Positions 9,058 to 17,962 are shown, counted from the first letter of the stretch. The stretch: 64,000 nucleotides of DNA from Polynucleobacter sp. AP-Melu-500A-A1 (GCF_018882125.1 NZ_JACVOZ010000002.1:434001-498000); one strand, 5' to 3'. The notes: a model not told the origin generated them from the sequence alone. Program-made: numbers and translations.

Positions 9058-10773
9058 ATGGTTAAACTTACCGCCGCCGCCACCAAATCCATTCCACGCA
9101 TCATTATTTTTGCGTTGACATTGGTGTATGGTTTTTCAGGTCTCTTCTTTCGTGATCCCTGGAAAAATGAAGACGCGATTGGCTTTGGTGGAATGTGGAC
9201 CCTCTTTCGTGGTGACTCATTAGATTGGGTTGTTCCCCATTTAGCGGGCCGCGATATCTCCTTAGGAGCACCACTACCCTATTGGATGGGTGCTAGCCTG
9301 ATTGAAGTCTTCGGTCCTTGGATTGGCGCTGCTAATGCTGCGCGCTTGTATTCAGCAATTTGTTTTTTTACTGCTGCCATTGCGATTTGGTATGCCACCT
9401 ATCTTTTAGGTCGTCGTCGTGAAGTGCAACCCATTGCTCTAGCTGTCGGTGGCCAACCTGATCTCAAGAGCTATGGTATGACTTTGGCTGATGGTGCGCT
9501 CTTAATCTTCTTAGCTTGTGTTGGTCTTGCGCAGCGCGCCCATGAAACAACACCGATGATGGCCCAATTGATGGGGATCAGTATTGTGCTGTACGGTACG
9601 GTGCGTGGTCTAGATAAACCATGGCAAGGGGGCCTTTGGACTGGCTTAGGGGTAACAATTGTTTCTCTCTCAAGCAATCTCACCTTAAGTTTGCTGGTGA
9701 TTGCTTCTACCATCATTGCTGTAATCGCTAGCAATGCTAGGTTGCGTTATCGCTGGACCATTACCAGCACCTTCTTTGGCATCGTAGGTGTTCTCAGTTG
9801 GCCAGCACTTTGGTATCTCGCCGACATTAGCCCAGAGTGGCGTCATGTTGCTCAAGAAGGTTGGCGTAATACACCTGAGATGCGTTTATTTCCTTCTCTT
9901 GAATCCCTCGAATTTTTAAGTGTGAACTTTTGGGCATACGCTTGGCCAGTATGGCCATTAGCAATGATCGCCTTAATCCACTGGGGGCGCATTAAAGAAT
10001 CTGGAGCCTGGCGCGCACCGCATCTTTGTATTCCACTAAGCTTATTTATTGGCTGCTTTATTTACGTCTTGTTCCGCAGTCAAGCAAATGAGCATGACTT
10101 AATGATTTTGATTCCGAGCTTATCTATTATTGCGGCCTTTAGCTTGCCGATTTTAAAGCGTAGTGTCATTAGCTTTATTGACTGGTTTGCGATGTTTAGC
10201 TTTACCGTGATTGCCTTAGCAATCTGGGTTATCTGGTTAGCTAAAGTCAGTGGCTATCCAGAACAAATTGCAGATAACGTAGCGCGGTATTTACCAGGCT
10301 TTGAAGGTCAATTTGACCCGCTCGGATTTATCGTCGCCGTGGTTATTACTGGTCTGTGGTTAGCCATTGTTCGCTGGAGAACCTCACGTGCTCCAAAAGA
10401 AATTTGGCGCTGTCTCATCATTTCCGCATCAGGCACCACCTTGATGTGGGTATTGTTAATGACACTCTGGCTACCATCGATCAATTACGCTAAAACCTAT
10501 CGCTATGTATCAGCACGTTTAGCACAAGTGATTCCAAGTGAGGGCTGTATCGATACCAGTAACCTAGGTTATGCACAGCTTGCTTCTTTTAGCTATTTCA
10601 CGAAACTGAATTTGCGAGATGATCCTACCTGCCCTTGGTTGCTCACACACAGCCAATCTGAAGCATCAGCCTATGCACGCCTAAACAACAAAAAGCTCAC
10701 GCTCCTATGGGAAGATCGTCGCCCATCTGATCGAGATGAAAGGCTCCGTCTATACGAAGTTATTCCGGAATAA
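9058..10773 (+). CDS. GT39/ArnT-like polytopic glycosyltransferase
   Basis: 571-residue inner-membrane protein of the GT-C type (PMT/ArnT family), which moves a sugar from a polyprenyl-phosphate carrier to a glycan, lipid or protein acceptor. After the first membrane helix the loop DPWKNEDA carries the acidic pair expected of the GT-C catalytic loop. About ten to twelve hydrophobic segments follow, then a soluble C-terminal domain from about residue 500 with a Cys pair (EGCIDTS and DDPTCPW). It starts only 24 bases after the rpmE2 terminator with no clear Shine-Dalgarno. The MATE gene follows after 3 bases. Donor and acceptor are unknown. Confidence 0.78.
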   Translation: MVKLTAAATKSIPRIIIFALTLVYGFSGLFFRDPWKNEDAIGFGGMWTLFRGDSLDWVVPHLAGRDISLGAPLPYWMGASLIEVFGPWIGAANAARLYSAICFFTAAIAIWYATYLLGRRREVQPIALAVGGQPDLKSYGMTLADGALLIFLACVGLAQRAHETTPMMAQLMGISIVLYGTVRGLDKPWQGGLWTGLGVTIVSLSSNLTLSLLVIASTIIAVIASNARLRYRWTITSTFFGIVGVLSWPALWYLADISPEWRHVAQEGWRNTPEMRLFPSLESLEFLSVNFWAYAWPVWPLAMIALIHWGRIKESGAWRAPHLCIPLSLFIGCFIYVLFRSQANEHDLMILIPSLSIIAAFSLPILKRSVISFIDWFAMFSFTVIALAIWVIWLAKVSGYPEQIADNVARYLPGFEGQFDPLGFIVAVVITGLWLAIVRWRTSRAPKEIWRCLIISASGTTLMWVLLMTLWLPSINYAKTYRYVSARLAQVIPSEGCIDTSNLGYAQLASFSYFTKLNLRDDPTCPWLLTHSQSEASAYARLNNKKLTLLWEDRRPSDRDERLRLYEVIPE

Positions 10774-10776
10774 GGC

Positions 10777-12168
10777 GTGCTGCACTTTAAGTTATCGCGC
10801 CTGCGCGAGGATATTCCTGCCCTGCTCAAATTAGCTGGACCATTACTGATTGGTCAATTAGCAGTGATTGCCTTTGGTGTTCTCGATACAGCCATGACAG
10901 CCCGCTACTCGGAAGAAGATCTTGCAGCACTAGCGATGGCCTCTGCGATCTTCATCAGTATTTATGTTGGTTTAACCGGTGTCGTCTCGGCGCTAGCCCC
11001 GATTGCTGGCCAACTCTTTGGTGCGAAGCGTCTTGATGAGATTGGTGAGGAAGTTCGTCAAGCTACTTGGCTTGCTTTAGGCCTGACAGTATTGGGTTGT
11101 CTTGTACTCTTAAACGCTGACTATCTACTAGCTATCTCACGCGTCACTACCGACATTGAAGGTAAAGCGCGTTTATATCTGAATATTTTGGCCATTGGCT
11201 TACCTGCGAGTATGGGCATGCGGGTCCTGATGGCACTGCATAACGCCGTCTCGCGCCCGGCAGTGATCACGGTCGTGCAATTGATTGGATTGGGATTAAA
11301 GTTTCCGCTCAACTTACTATTCATTTATGGCGGCTTTGGTATCGAAGGCATGGGTGGGCCAGGATGTGCAGTAGCTACCGTCATCATCAGCTGGTTTTGG
11401 TTAATCATTACACTTGGTTTCGTATTAATCGATCGCTTCTATCGCCCTTTTAAAATCTTTACTCGTTTTAGTGCGCCGGACTGGCATCGCATTTGGACTT
11501 TACTTAAACTTGGTACTCCAATCGGTTTTAGCTACCTGATTGAAGTCACTTCTTTTACCTTCATGTCTTTATTTATCGCACGTCTTGGCACTACCGCATT
11601 GGCTGGTCATCAAATTGTTGCCAATATGGGTACTGTGATTTATATGGTCCCACTCTCACTCTCCATTGCCACGATGACTTTGGTATCGCAATCTATTGGT
11701 GCTAATAAACCAGAGCGCGCTGAAGAAATTGGCTGGTCATCGGTATTTTTTACTACCGTTCTTTGTATTGGGATTGGTATTGGCGTTTGGGTATTACGTC
11801 TACACCTATTAGACCTCTACGATCCACCAGAGGCCGTGAAGGTCTTCTCTATTCCGCTATTTTTATTTATTGCTTTGTACCAAATCTTTGATGCCCTACA
11901 AGTAACGGCAGCATTTATTTTGCGAGCATACCGCGTTGCCTTTTGGCCCATGGTTATTTATGCAGGCTCTTTGTGGGGCGTTGGTTTAGGTGGTGGTTAT
12001 TTACTAGGATTTAATGTGCTGGGTAATACGCCCACATTCTTACAAGGTGCCAATGGATTTTGGGCTGGCAATAGCATCAGCCTAGGTTTAGCTGCTTGCT
12101 TGCTACTCTATCTCTTTAGAAAAACGGCGGCGCGCTTTGAAAAAACGCATCCGCCCATTGAGGTGTAG
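10777..12168 (+). CDS. MATE-family multidrug/sodium antiporter (NorM-like)
   Basis: 463-residue inner-membrane exporter of the multidrug and toxic compound extrusion family, which uses a Na+ or H+ gradient to expel cationic compounds. About twelve hydrophobic helices occur in two similar halves. The first half has the family start KLAGPLLIGQLAVIAFGVLDT and the second half repeats it (LKLGTPIGFSYLIE). The start is GTG, 3 bases after the stop of the glycosyltransferase gene, so the two are co-transcribed and probably coupled. It ends convergent to a lipoprotein gene. The substrate is unknown. Confidence 0.88.
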   Translation: MLHFKLSRLREDIPALLKLAGPLLIGQLAVIAFGVLDTAMTARYSEEDLAALAMASAIFISIYVGLTGVVSALAPIAGQLFGAKRLDEIGEEVRQATWLALGLTVLGCLVLLNADYLLAISRVTTDIEGKARLYLNILAIGLPASMGMRVLMALHNAVSRPAVITVVQLIGLGLKFPLNLLFIYGGFGIEGMGGPGCAVATVIISWFWLIITLGFVLIDRFYRPFKIFTRFSAPDWHRIWTLLKLGTPIGFSYLIEVTSFTFMSLFIARLGTTALAGHQIVANMGTVIYMVPLSLSIATMTLVSQSIGANKPERAEEIGWSSVFFTTVLCIGIGIGVWVLRLHLLDLYDPPEAVKVFSIPLFLFIALYQIFDALQVTAAFILRAYRVAFWPMVIYAGSLWGVGLGGGYLLGFNVLGNTPTFLQGANGFWAGNSISLGLAACLLLYLFRKTAARFEKTHPPIEV

Positions 12169-12194
12169 TTAAGCTAAATAGATTAGCTGATCGC

Positions 12195-12629
12195 TTAACG
12201 AATACTCGGTACTTGGTTCCCTTTGGAATACATACACTGCTGATAAGCGATATTGTATTGAGCCTGCGCTTGATTTTGCTTGCCAGAAGAATTCATAGCC
12301 CCCATTGCAGCGCCGCCTAATAAACCGACTCCAGCGCCAGTACCCACGTTAGCATGATTGCCGCCTTGAATAACAGCGCCAGCAACAGCGCCTAAAGCAG
12401 CGCCTATCGCAGCACTAGTCGCACCCTCTTTTAATGCAGCATCACTAGTGTCTTTTGTAGAATTTGCGGCAAAGTTACGGCAATACAAATCTTCTTGTTG
12501 AAATAAATCAAACGGTTTGCCTTCACGCGGCATCACCGCAACTGTTGGCCCTGTTGGAGCAGATACACACGCAGTTAATGAGGCCACTGCTGAAAAACCC
12601 ATTACGACTAATACAGTCAATCGTTTCAT
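12195..12629 (-). CDS. glycine-zipper lipoprotein
   Basis: 144-residue predicted outer-membrane lipoprotein. A signal peptide ends in the lipobox LTAC (Cys near residue 21). The centre (about 70-110) is a glycine zipper (GATSAAIGAALGAVAGAVIQ and GTGAGVGLLGGAAMG), as in YMGG/SlyB-like small lipoproteins that insert into or span the envelope. The tail has a Cys (QQCMYSKGN) and there is another at EDLYCRNF, a possible disulfide. A short inverted repeat at 12169-12198 separates it from the convergent MATE gene. The exact role is unknown. Confidence 0.75.
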   Translation of the reverse strand: MKRLTVLVVMGFSAVASLTACVSAPTGPTVAVMPREGKPFDLFQQEDLYCRNFAANSTKDTSDAALKEGATSAAIGAALGAVAGAVIQGGNHANVGTGAGVGLLGGAAMGAMNSSGKQNQAQAQYNIAYQQCMYSKGNQVPSIR

Positions 12630-12669
12630 TTCAAACCTTTAAAAAATTCTTTTTACTCTCAAAGTCCAA

Positions 12670-12690
12670 GAAGGCATTTTAAATGCCTTC
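12670..12690 (-). terminator. hairpin at the stop codon of the Gly/Tyr-rich protein gene
   Basis: GAAGGCATTT and AAATGCCTTC form a near-perfect palindrome that begins at the stop codon of the upstream minus-strand gene. On that strand the following bases are TTGGACTTTG, a poor T tract, so it may be a 3'-end hairpin and not a strong terminator. Confidence 0.4.
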
Positions 12691-13180
12691 AATACTGAGG
12701 CCTCTTTGGCGCTACACCGCTGGTTGGAGGGGTAGCAGCCTGGGTTTGCCATCCGCTTGGGCACTCTTGAACATAAGGAAAATAATTATTCGTCGCTTCG
12801 CAGAAGTACCAAACTGCTGGTTGAGGCTGAGCAGCTAAGACCAAGGGTTGAGGAGGTGCAATATAGGCAACTACTGGCGGGGCATAAGCTACTGGAGGAG
12901 CATAGTAAGCAGCAGGATAGCCACCATAGTAGCCGGCGCCGGCCCAATTACCGCGCCAAGCACCACCACCATAGCCATAGCCATTACCCCAACCTGGGCC
13001 ATAGGCTGCTGGACGCCATCCACCACCGTATCGGTATCCGCCACCATAGCCGCCGCCGTATCCACCACCGCCTACACTGACATTCCAACCCACATTACCG
13101 GCATTGGCTGCTACCGGACTCAAGCTGAGTAAGCCTGCTAGAGCAATCCATAAAGCGATCTGTTTTGTATTTTGTTTCAT
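12689..13180 (-). CDS. secreted Gly/Tyr-rich protein with C-terminal WYFC domain
   Basis: 163-residue exported protein of unknown function. A signal peptide (MKQNTKQIALWIALAGLLSL, cleaved near ANA-GNV) precedes a low-complexity Gly/Tyr/Ala tract of about 70 residues. Then comes Pro-rich AYAPPVAYAPPV and a compact C-terminal block WYFCEATNNYFPYVQECPSGW with two Cys. This block is a recurrent tail motif in small proteobacterial envelope proteins. The start at 13180 was chosen because GAGGGG precedes that ATG and a clean signal peptide follows; an upstream in-frame start would add 11 non-signal residues. Probably an envelope or surface protein. Confidence 0.7.
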   Translation of the reverse strand: MKQNTKQIALWIALAGLLSLSPVAANAGNVGWNVSVGGGGYGGGYGGGYRYGGGWRPAAYGPGWGNGYGYGGGAWRGNWAGAGYYGGYPAAYYAPPVAYAPPVVAYIAPPQPLVLAAQPQPAVWYFCEATNNYFPYVQECPSGWQTQAATPPTSGVAPKRPQY

Positions 13181-13288
13181 GATCGACCCCTCTAATTGGT
13201 CTATTTGTCCCAAGTGAATACTTTTATTACCTTCTACTTCCTATAACGCCCCAGGCAGCTTCAAGCTGACATAAAAATGAGGTATTTC

Positions 13289-14275
13289 TTACTCTAATTT
13301 TGCACCCGATTTCACAATTACTCTACCCCATTTATTTGCTTCTGCAGCAATCAATCGGGAAAGGTTTTGTGGGCTTCCAGGAGCTGGTTCTAGGCCGCTT
13401 GCCATCAAGTGGGCTTTGACCTCTGGATTATTTAAGGCCTGTTTGCACAGACGATTGAGACGCATCTGAATACTGGGCGGCAAATTGGCTGGGGCCATCA
13501 ATGAAAACCAAGAAGTTGCCTCAAATCCTTTCAATCCCTGTTCGGCTAAGGTCGGAATCTCTGGCGCTGCAGGTGAGCGCTTTAGCGTAGTGACTCCAAG
13601 AGCCTGCACCTCTCCTGCCTTGATCAGGGGTAGTGATGAGGAGAGATTGTCAAAGAGCATCGAAATGCGTCCGCTTAATAAATCAGGCAGAGATTGTGCG
13701 CGCCCTTTGTAAGGAATATGCCTTATCTGCACACCCGCCATGTCCTTAAAGAGTTCGCCAGACATATGTAATGAGGTCCCGATCCCAGAGGAACCAAAAG
13801 TTAATTCATTTGGATTAGCTTTAGCCAGTTCTATCAGGTCGTGCAAATTGGTGACGCCCAATTGCTTATTCACCACCAATACATTTGGGGTGCTTGCCAA
13901 AAAACTAATGGGTGTGAAATCCCTCACTGGATCAAAAGACATCTTGTCATACAAAGCACCATTGATAGTGTGTATGCCAACGGTACCAATCAGTAGCGTA
14001 TAACCATCAGGTTCGCTCTTAGCAACAATATCGGCGCCAATATTACCGCCACTACCCGGGCGATTTTCAACCAGCACAGGAACCCCTAAGTTTTGTTGCC
14101 AATGTTCTGCAAGAACGCGAGCCAAAATATCGGGAGCGCCACCAGGAGTAAAGCTAACGACAATGCGAATGGGATGATTAGGCCATGGATCATTCGCTTG
14201 CGCTTGGAGACTCAATGCACCTAACAAGGCAAGACTAATGATGAGGCCTTTAGCCACTCTACAAACATGCATCAT
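13289..14275 (-). CDS. Bug/TctC-family periplasmic solute receptor (1)
   Basis: 328-residue tripartite-tricarboxylate-transporter receptor (Bordetella uptake gene family). A signal peptide ends at about residue 28 (LQAQA-ND). The family start PIRIVVSFTPGGAPDILARVLAEH is present, with the ligand-loop motif ENRPGSGGNIGADIVAKSEPDGYTL and the second-lobe IRHIPYKGRAQSLPDLLSG. Bug proteins bind carboxylates or amino acids through two bridging waters. No TctA/TctB membrane genes are adjacent. It starts 30 bp past dsbB in the opposite order and is likely transcribed separately. The ligand is unknown. Confidence 0.9.
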   Translation of the reverse strand: MMHVCRVAKGLIISLALLGALSLQAQANDPWPNHPIRIVVSFTPGGAPDILARVLAEHWQQNLGVPVLVENRPGSGGNIGADIVAKSEPDGYTLLIGTVGIHTINGALYDKMSFDPVRDFTPISFLASTPNVLVVNKQLGVTNLHDLIELAKANPNELTFGSSGIGTSLHMSGELFKDMAGVQIRHIPYKGRAQSLPDLLSGRISMLFDNLSSSLPLIKAGEVQALGVTTLKRSPAAPEIPTLAEQGLKGFEATSWFSLMAPANLPPSIQMRLNRLCKQALNNPEVKAHLMASGLEPAPGSPQNLSRLIAAEANKWGRVIVKSGAKLE

Positions 14276-14305
14276 GTATTAATGAGATCTAAGTCAGTAG
14301 GAGTA

Positions 14306-14869
14306 CTAAAAACCAATATAGTTACGCAACCAAATCCAACCTGTATAGGCAACAGGATCATCTGGACATGGGCCAAGACCGCACTCCAGCAAAGTGGAAA
14401 CCAAATTGGCAAAGACTAATAATATAAAAAGTATGACGATCACATTTGCAAACCCAGAACGTGAACGAACATCTCGGTTAGGCAGCATTAATAAAATGGC
14501 CTGTCCCGCTAATAAAGCAAGGAAAGCTACAAAGGCCCAAGTATAAAAATGCAACTCTAAAAAGGTAGTGCCATATCCCGTATCACCGGGTGCAATATGC
14601 AAAAAGACTTGACGCAAAGAAACCATCATTCCTACTAGGCCGCCAATAATGCCCCAACCATAATGTGAAGAGTGTGCGCCACAGCGAATATTCAGTACAA
14701 GCGCACAGCCAATAATGACAAAGCCAATTCTTTGCATTAAACACAATGGACAGGGGAGCTCGCCTAAATAGATTTGATCAACAAAAGCATAAGAAAGCAT
14801 GCCAACAATCGCCAATAAGGCTAACTGGTTGCCAAGGGCGGCTAGAGAGGGAAATGAATACTTGCTCAC
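14306..14869 (-). CDS. DsbB-like disulfide bond formation protein
   Basis: 187-residue inner-membrane protein. The DsbB motif CPLC is at 40-43 after the first helix (GELPCPLCLMQR), as in quinone-dependent DsbB that reoxidises DsbA. Unlike Escherichia coli DsbB (four helices), five hydrophobic segments are visible. The second Cys pair (C163, C168 in ECGLGPCP) lies after the last helix, near the C terminus. The start is GTG, overlapping the upstream DUF5993-like gene by 4 bp (GTGA), so the two are translationally coupled. Oxidase function is inferred from CPLC. Confidence 0.85.
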   Translation of the reverse strand: MSKYSFPSLAALGNQLALLAIVGMLSYAFVDQIYLGELPCPLCLMQRIGFVIIGCALVLNIRCGAHSSHYGWGIIGGLVGMMVSLRQVFLHIAPGDTGYGTTFLELHFYTWAFVAFLALLAGQAILLMLPNRDVRSRSGFANVIVILFILLVFANLVSTLLECGLGPCPDDPVAYTGWIWLRNYIGF

Positions 14870-15024
14870 AGGCTAATATTCAAATGACTATTAGCGTGGA
14901 AATGGAACCACGCCATCAAAATAGCTAGGGTAATAGCTAACATTGCGAGGCCCGCAAGACGTTTCTCAAACCAGACTAGGATGAGTCCGATAAAGGCTGT
15001 CAGAAATGCGAGGAACATGTACAT
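14866..15024 (-). CDS. 52-residue DUF5993-like membrane protein coupled to dsbB
   Basis: Small gene with start ATG at 15024 (MYMFLAFLTAFIGLILVW). Two hydrophobic helices (about 3-18 and 24-40) flank a basic turn (FEKRLAG), and a His-rich tail (WFHFHANSHLN) follows. The stop TGA overlaps the GTG start of the DsbB-like gene by 4 bp. This arrangement matches the DUF5993 small proteins commonly found beside DsbB-like genes. The neighbourhood suggests an accessory of the oxidase or its partner, but no function is established. A second ATG at 15018 is an alternative start. Confidence 0.75.
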   Translation of the reverse strand: MYMFLAFLTAFIGLILVWFEKRLAGLAMLAITLAILMAWFHFHANSHLNISL

Positions 15025-15110
15025 AGAAGAATTCTAGCGCAGGCAGCAATTCTCATAAGTAAACTCGGTAATTACAGGGTTTATGGAGGGTCTTTGTTTA
15101 GAATGTTCAC

Positions 15111-15890
15111 ATGAGTACTCTATCTACACCCCCCTGCTTAGATCTATCAATCGATGACTACATCGCACGGATCACTTTTAATAATCCTGCAGCGCGTAAC
15201 GCCATGACATGGCCGATGTATGAGGAACTCAAAACGATTTGTGATAGTTTGGCAAAAAATCCGGATATTCGAGTAGTGATTTTTCGAGGCGCAGGTGATA
15301 AAGCATTTGTCTCTGGTAGTGATATTGAGCAATTTGTAGGCCTGCAAAAAGATGAGGCGTATGAGGTGGATGTAGATCGCATCTTTGCTTCTTTGCAAGA
15401 ACTGCCCATGCCAACGATTGCGCTTATTGAAGGCTTAGCAGTTGGCAGCGGTTTACTGATGGCTACTGCTTGTGATTTTCGTATCTCTACACCGGATGCA
15501 CGCTTTGGTATTCCGGTTGCAAGGACTTTGGGCAATTGTCTTTCACCAAGCAACCTTGCATGGATCAGCGCTCATCTGGGTATTCCGATGGTTAAGAAAA
15601 TGTTACTCACTGCAGAGCTCATCAAGGCACCCACTTTGCTAGAGTCTGGCTTTCTCTATCAAATCGTGAATGCCTCAGAGATTACTGAAGCTGCTGATGC
15701 TCTAGCGAAGAAAATGGCAGTGCTAGCACCCATTACACAAAAGGCCAGCAAATTGAGTATTGCTCGCCTACTGCGCAATAATCTTCCTAATTGCACTGAT
15801 CTCATGCGCGAGACTTATAACAGTCACGATTTTCGGGAAGGCGTAAATGCCTTCCTCGAGGGTCGCCCGCCTAAATGGACAGGCAAGTAG
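15111..15890 (+). CDS. enoyl-CoA hydratase/isomerase (crotonase) family protein, catalytic Glu residues absent
   Basis: 259-residue crotonase fold acting on an acyl-CoA thioester. The oxyanion-hole strand AFVSGSDIEQF and the second hole segment EGLAVGSGLLMATACDFRI are present. Where true hydratases carry Glu in GGGCEL and in FGxPE, this protein has Leu (GSGLLM) and Val (FGIPVARTLG). Water addition to an enoyl-CoA by the classical mechanism is therefore unlikely; isomerase, hydrolase or lyase chemistry is possible. It is convergent with the alpha/beta hydrolase gene, with no gap between the stops. Confidence 0.85.
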   Translation: MSTLSTPPCLDLSIDDYIARITFNNPAARNAMTWPMYEELKTICDSLAKNPDIRVVIFRGAGDKAFVSGSDIEQFVGLQKDEAYEVDVDRIFASLQELPMPTIALIEGLAVGSGLLMATACDFRISTPDARFGIPVARTLGNCLSPSNLAWISAHLGIPMVKKMLLTAELIKAPTLLESGFLYQIVNASEITEAADALAKKMAVLAPITQKASKLSIARLLRNNLPNCTDLMRETYNSHDFREGVNAFLEGRPPKWTGK

Positions 15891-16952
15891 TTAGCTTTTA
15901 GCGTTTAAAAACTCAACAACGGTTTTCACAAAGAGATCTGGCACTTCCAAATGAGGAACATGTCCCACATTGTCGATTGGCACTAACTTAGCATTCGGAA
16001 TAGCAGCCTGTGCTTTACGACCTAACTCCGGAAAGTTCCCTAGAGACTTCACAGCCTCTGGTGGTGCAAAACGGCGACCAAATACCGTACGGTCTTGTTG
16101 ACCAATCACCAATAAGACAGGCATCTTTAATTGCGGCAAGTCATTGACCACTGGCTTTTCAGCAATCATTTGATAAGTGAGAACAGAGGTTCTAGCATAG
16201 GCAGGATAGTCTGGCCCTTTTTGGATGCGCACATAGATCTCGACAAACTGCTCGTATGCTGGCTGCCAATTAGGAAAATAGCTCTTCAGAAAATTACGAT
16301 AACTCGTTTCTGTTTGTGCCATCTCGAGCTTTAATAAGGTCTCATTTTGCTGGGGAGGCACATCCTTACTGTAGTCCTCAAGACCTAATGGATTTTCAAG
16401 AACAAGCTTTTGTACTGTCTTTGGATAAAGGCGCGCGAATCGAACGCCAACCATACCGCCCATAGAGTTCGCAATGACCGAGACTTGATTCACTTTCAGC
16501 GACTTGAGTAATGCCTGCGTATTGGCAGCTAAGTCATCAAAGTGATAAGCCACATCGGGTTTGGATGACTTACCAAAACCGATCTGGTCTGGCGCAATCA
16601 CACGATAACCTGCTTGCGTTAAGCCAGCAATGGTCGGCGCCCAGTAATCACTCGAAAAGTTCTTGCCATGAAAGAGCAAAACTGCCCCCTTCTGCTTGCC
16701 TACTGCAGGCACATCCATGTACATCATGCTTGCAGGCTGACCTTGCAAGCTGGTTTTAAATTCTTTCAGGGGGTATGGATAAGGCCAAGTACTCAAGCGC
16801 AAATCAAGGGGCGAGGCATTGCTATATAAGCTCACAACTGGAGCTGGCGTAATGGGTTTTTCTGAGCTGGTTTTTTCAGGACTAGCGCAGGCAACCACAA
16901 GGACGGGCAATGCAATTATTAATACCGCTTTTAGTAAAGGTCTCATCTTCAT
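15891..16952 (-). CDS. alpha/beta-hydrolase lipoprotein
   Basis: 353-residue serine hydrolase with a lipoprotein signal (lipobox VVAC, Cys near 22), so it is probably anchored in the periplasm or outer membrane. The fold shows the oxyanion-hole LLFHGKNFS, nucleophile elbow GNSMGG, the acid strand LLVIGQQDRTV and the catalytic His in NVGHVPHLE. It resembles the family of haloperoxidase/ester hydrolases. The ATG overlaps the last base of the preceding FAH-family stop codon (TAATG), so the two are coupled. The substrate is unknown. Confidence 0.85.
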   Translation of the reverse strand: MKMRPLLKAVLIIALPVLVVACASPEKTSSEKPITPAPVVSLYSNASPLDLRLSTWPYPYPLKEFKTSLQGQPASMMYMDVPAVGKQKGAVLLFHGKNFSSDYWAPTIAGLTQAGYRVIAPDQIGFGKSSKPDVAYHFDDLAANTQALLKSLKVNQVSVIANSMGGMVGVRFARLYPKTVQKLVLENPLGLEDYSKDVPPQQNETLLKLEMAQTETSYRNFLKSYFPNWQPAYEQFVEIYVRIQKGPDYPAYARTSVLTYQMIAEKPVVNDLPQLKMPVLLVIGQQDRTVFGRRFAPPEAVKSLGNFPELGRKAQAAIPNAKLVPIDNVGHVPHLEVPDLFVKTVVEFLNAKS

Positions 16953-17644
16953 TAAACGATCTTTGTCTTTAAATTAATCAAACCCTGCACGCTACCTTCA
17001 AGAACATCGCCCTGCTTTACGGGACCTACTCCAGCAGGCGTTCCTGAGTAAATAAGATCACCAGGTTCCAAAGTAAATAAAGTAGATAGATAAGCAATCG
17101 TATCTGGCACATTCCAAATCAACTGATTGAGATCGCCCTCTTGGCGCACTTCACCATTGACTAATAACTTCACTGCACCAGCGCTAGGATGGCCACATTT
17201 CGCAACTGGGGTAATTTCACCGCAAGGGGCAGATTGATCAAATGCCTTACCAGTATCCCAGGGGCGCCCCATCTTTTTAGCCTCACCTTGAAGATCGCGT
17301 CGCGTCATATCCAATCCGACACCATAACCATAGACGTGATCGAGTGCTTTATCTGCAGCAATATTGGCGCCACCCTTACCAATGGCAACTACCATTTCAA
17401 TTTCATGATGGACATCGTTTGATAAATGCGGATAGGCCATATCTTTACCATCGGTCACAATAGAATTGGCTGGCTTCATGAAAAAGAATGGCGGCTCACG
17501 ATCTGGATCATGACCCATCTCGCGCGCATGATCAGCATAGTTACGACCTACACAATAAATACGATTGACAGCAAAGCGACGGGTATCGCCAGTGACTGGC
17601 AAGGATGTCACTACTGGTGGTTCGATAACGTAATTGGAACTCAT
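16952..17644 (-). CDS. fumarylacetoacetate hydrolase-family protein
   Basis: 230-residue metal-dependent hydrolase/decarboxylase/isomerase of the FAH fold (FAHD1-like: acylpyruvases and oxaloacetate decarboxylases). It has the N-terminal NRIYCVGRNYADHAREMG, the metal ligands in HHEIEMVVAIGKGG and the segment GYGVGLDMTRRDLQ, with FFMKPANSIV for substrate contact. The C-terminal LIYSGTPAGVGPVKQGD is conserved. ATG at 17644 was chosen; an upstream TTG at 17668 is in frame but less likely. It is flanked by a SemiSWEET gene and, with TAATG coupling, an alpha/beta hydrolase. Confidence 0.9.
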   Translation of the reverse strand: MSSNYVIEPPVVTSLPVTGDTRRFAVNRIYCVGRNYADHAREMGHDPDREPPFFFMKPANSIVTDGKDMAYPHLSNDVHHEIEMVVAIGKGGANIAADKALDHVYGYGVGLDMTRRDLQGEAKKMGRPWDTGKAFDQSAPCGEITPVAKCGHPSAGAVKLLVNGEVRQEGDLNQLIWNVPDTIAYLSTLFTLEPGDLIYSGTPAGVGPVKQGDVLEGSVQGLINLKTKIV

Positions 17645-17680
17645 GACTAAGCTTTCTTTGACAGGCAATGCTTGGGTAAT

Positions 17681-17962
17681 TTATTTTGGATCTTTGGAAG
17701 TATGACGCAATTTCAATAATAGGATGCCAAGAGCTAAGGCAAAGGTAATGGCGTTAGCCAATATCAAAGGCCACTTTTCGATGATCAGGCCATAGATAAG
17801 CCATAGACCTACCCCAGCAGTAAATAATGAGTACATCCCCAATGAGACCCCCGAGAGGTTGCGCGTTCGCCAAGAGTGAATCGCCTGGGGTAAAAAAGCG
17901 AAGGTGGTCAAGAATGCTGCGCAGTAACCAATGGTCTCAATTTCATGGGCTTGAAAGTTCAT
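17681..17962 (-). CDS. SemiSWEET-family sugar transporter
   Basis: 93-residue three-helix membrane protein with one PQ-loop repeat. Helix 1 is IGYCAAFLTTFAFLPQAIHSW with the signature PQ. It is followed by RNLSGVSLGMYSLFTAGVGLWLIYGL and a third helix ending in a basic tail. SemiSWEETs dimerise and move small sugars by facilitated diffusion. ATG at 17962 gives the normal family length; the frame extends upstream to a TTG at 18037, which would add 25 non-family residues. The FAH-family gene follows 36 bp downstream, so they may be co-transcribed. Confidence 0.88.
   Translation of the reverse strand: MNFQAHEIETIGYCAAFLTTFAFLPQAIHSWRTRNLSGVSLGMYSLFTAGVGLWLIYGLIIEKWPLILANAITFALALGILLLKLRHTSKDPK

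Noticed and set aside
12757..13132. His/Arg/Ser-rich plus-strand ORFs opposite the Gly/Tyr-rich protein
   Set aside because: They mirror the Gly-Tyr repeat; the minus-strand frame has a signal peptide, Shine-Dalgarno and conserved C-terminal block.
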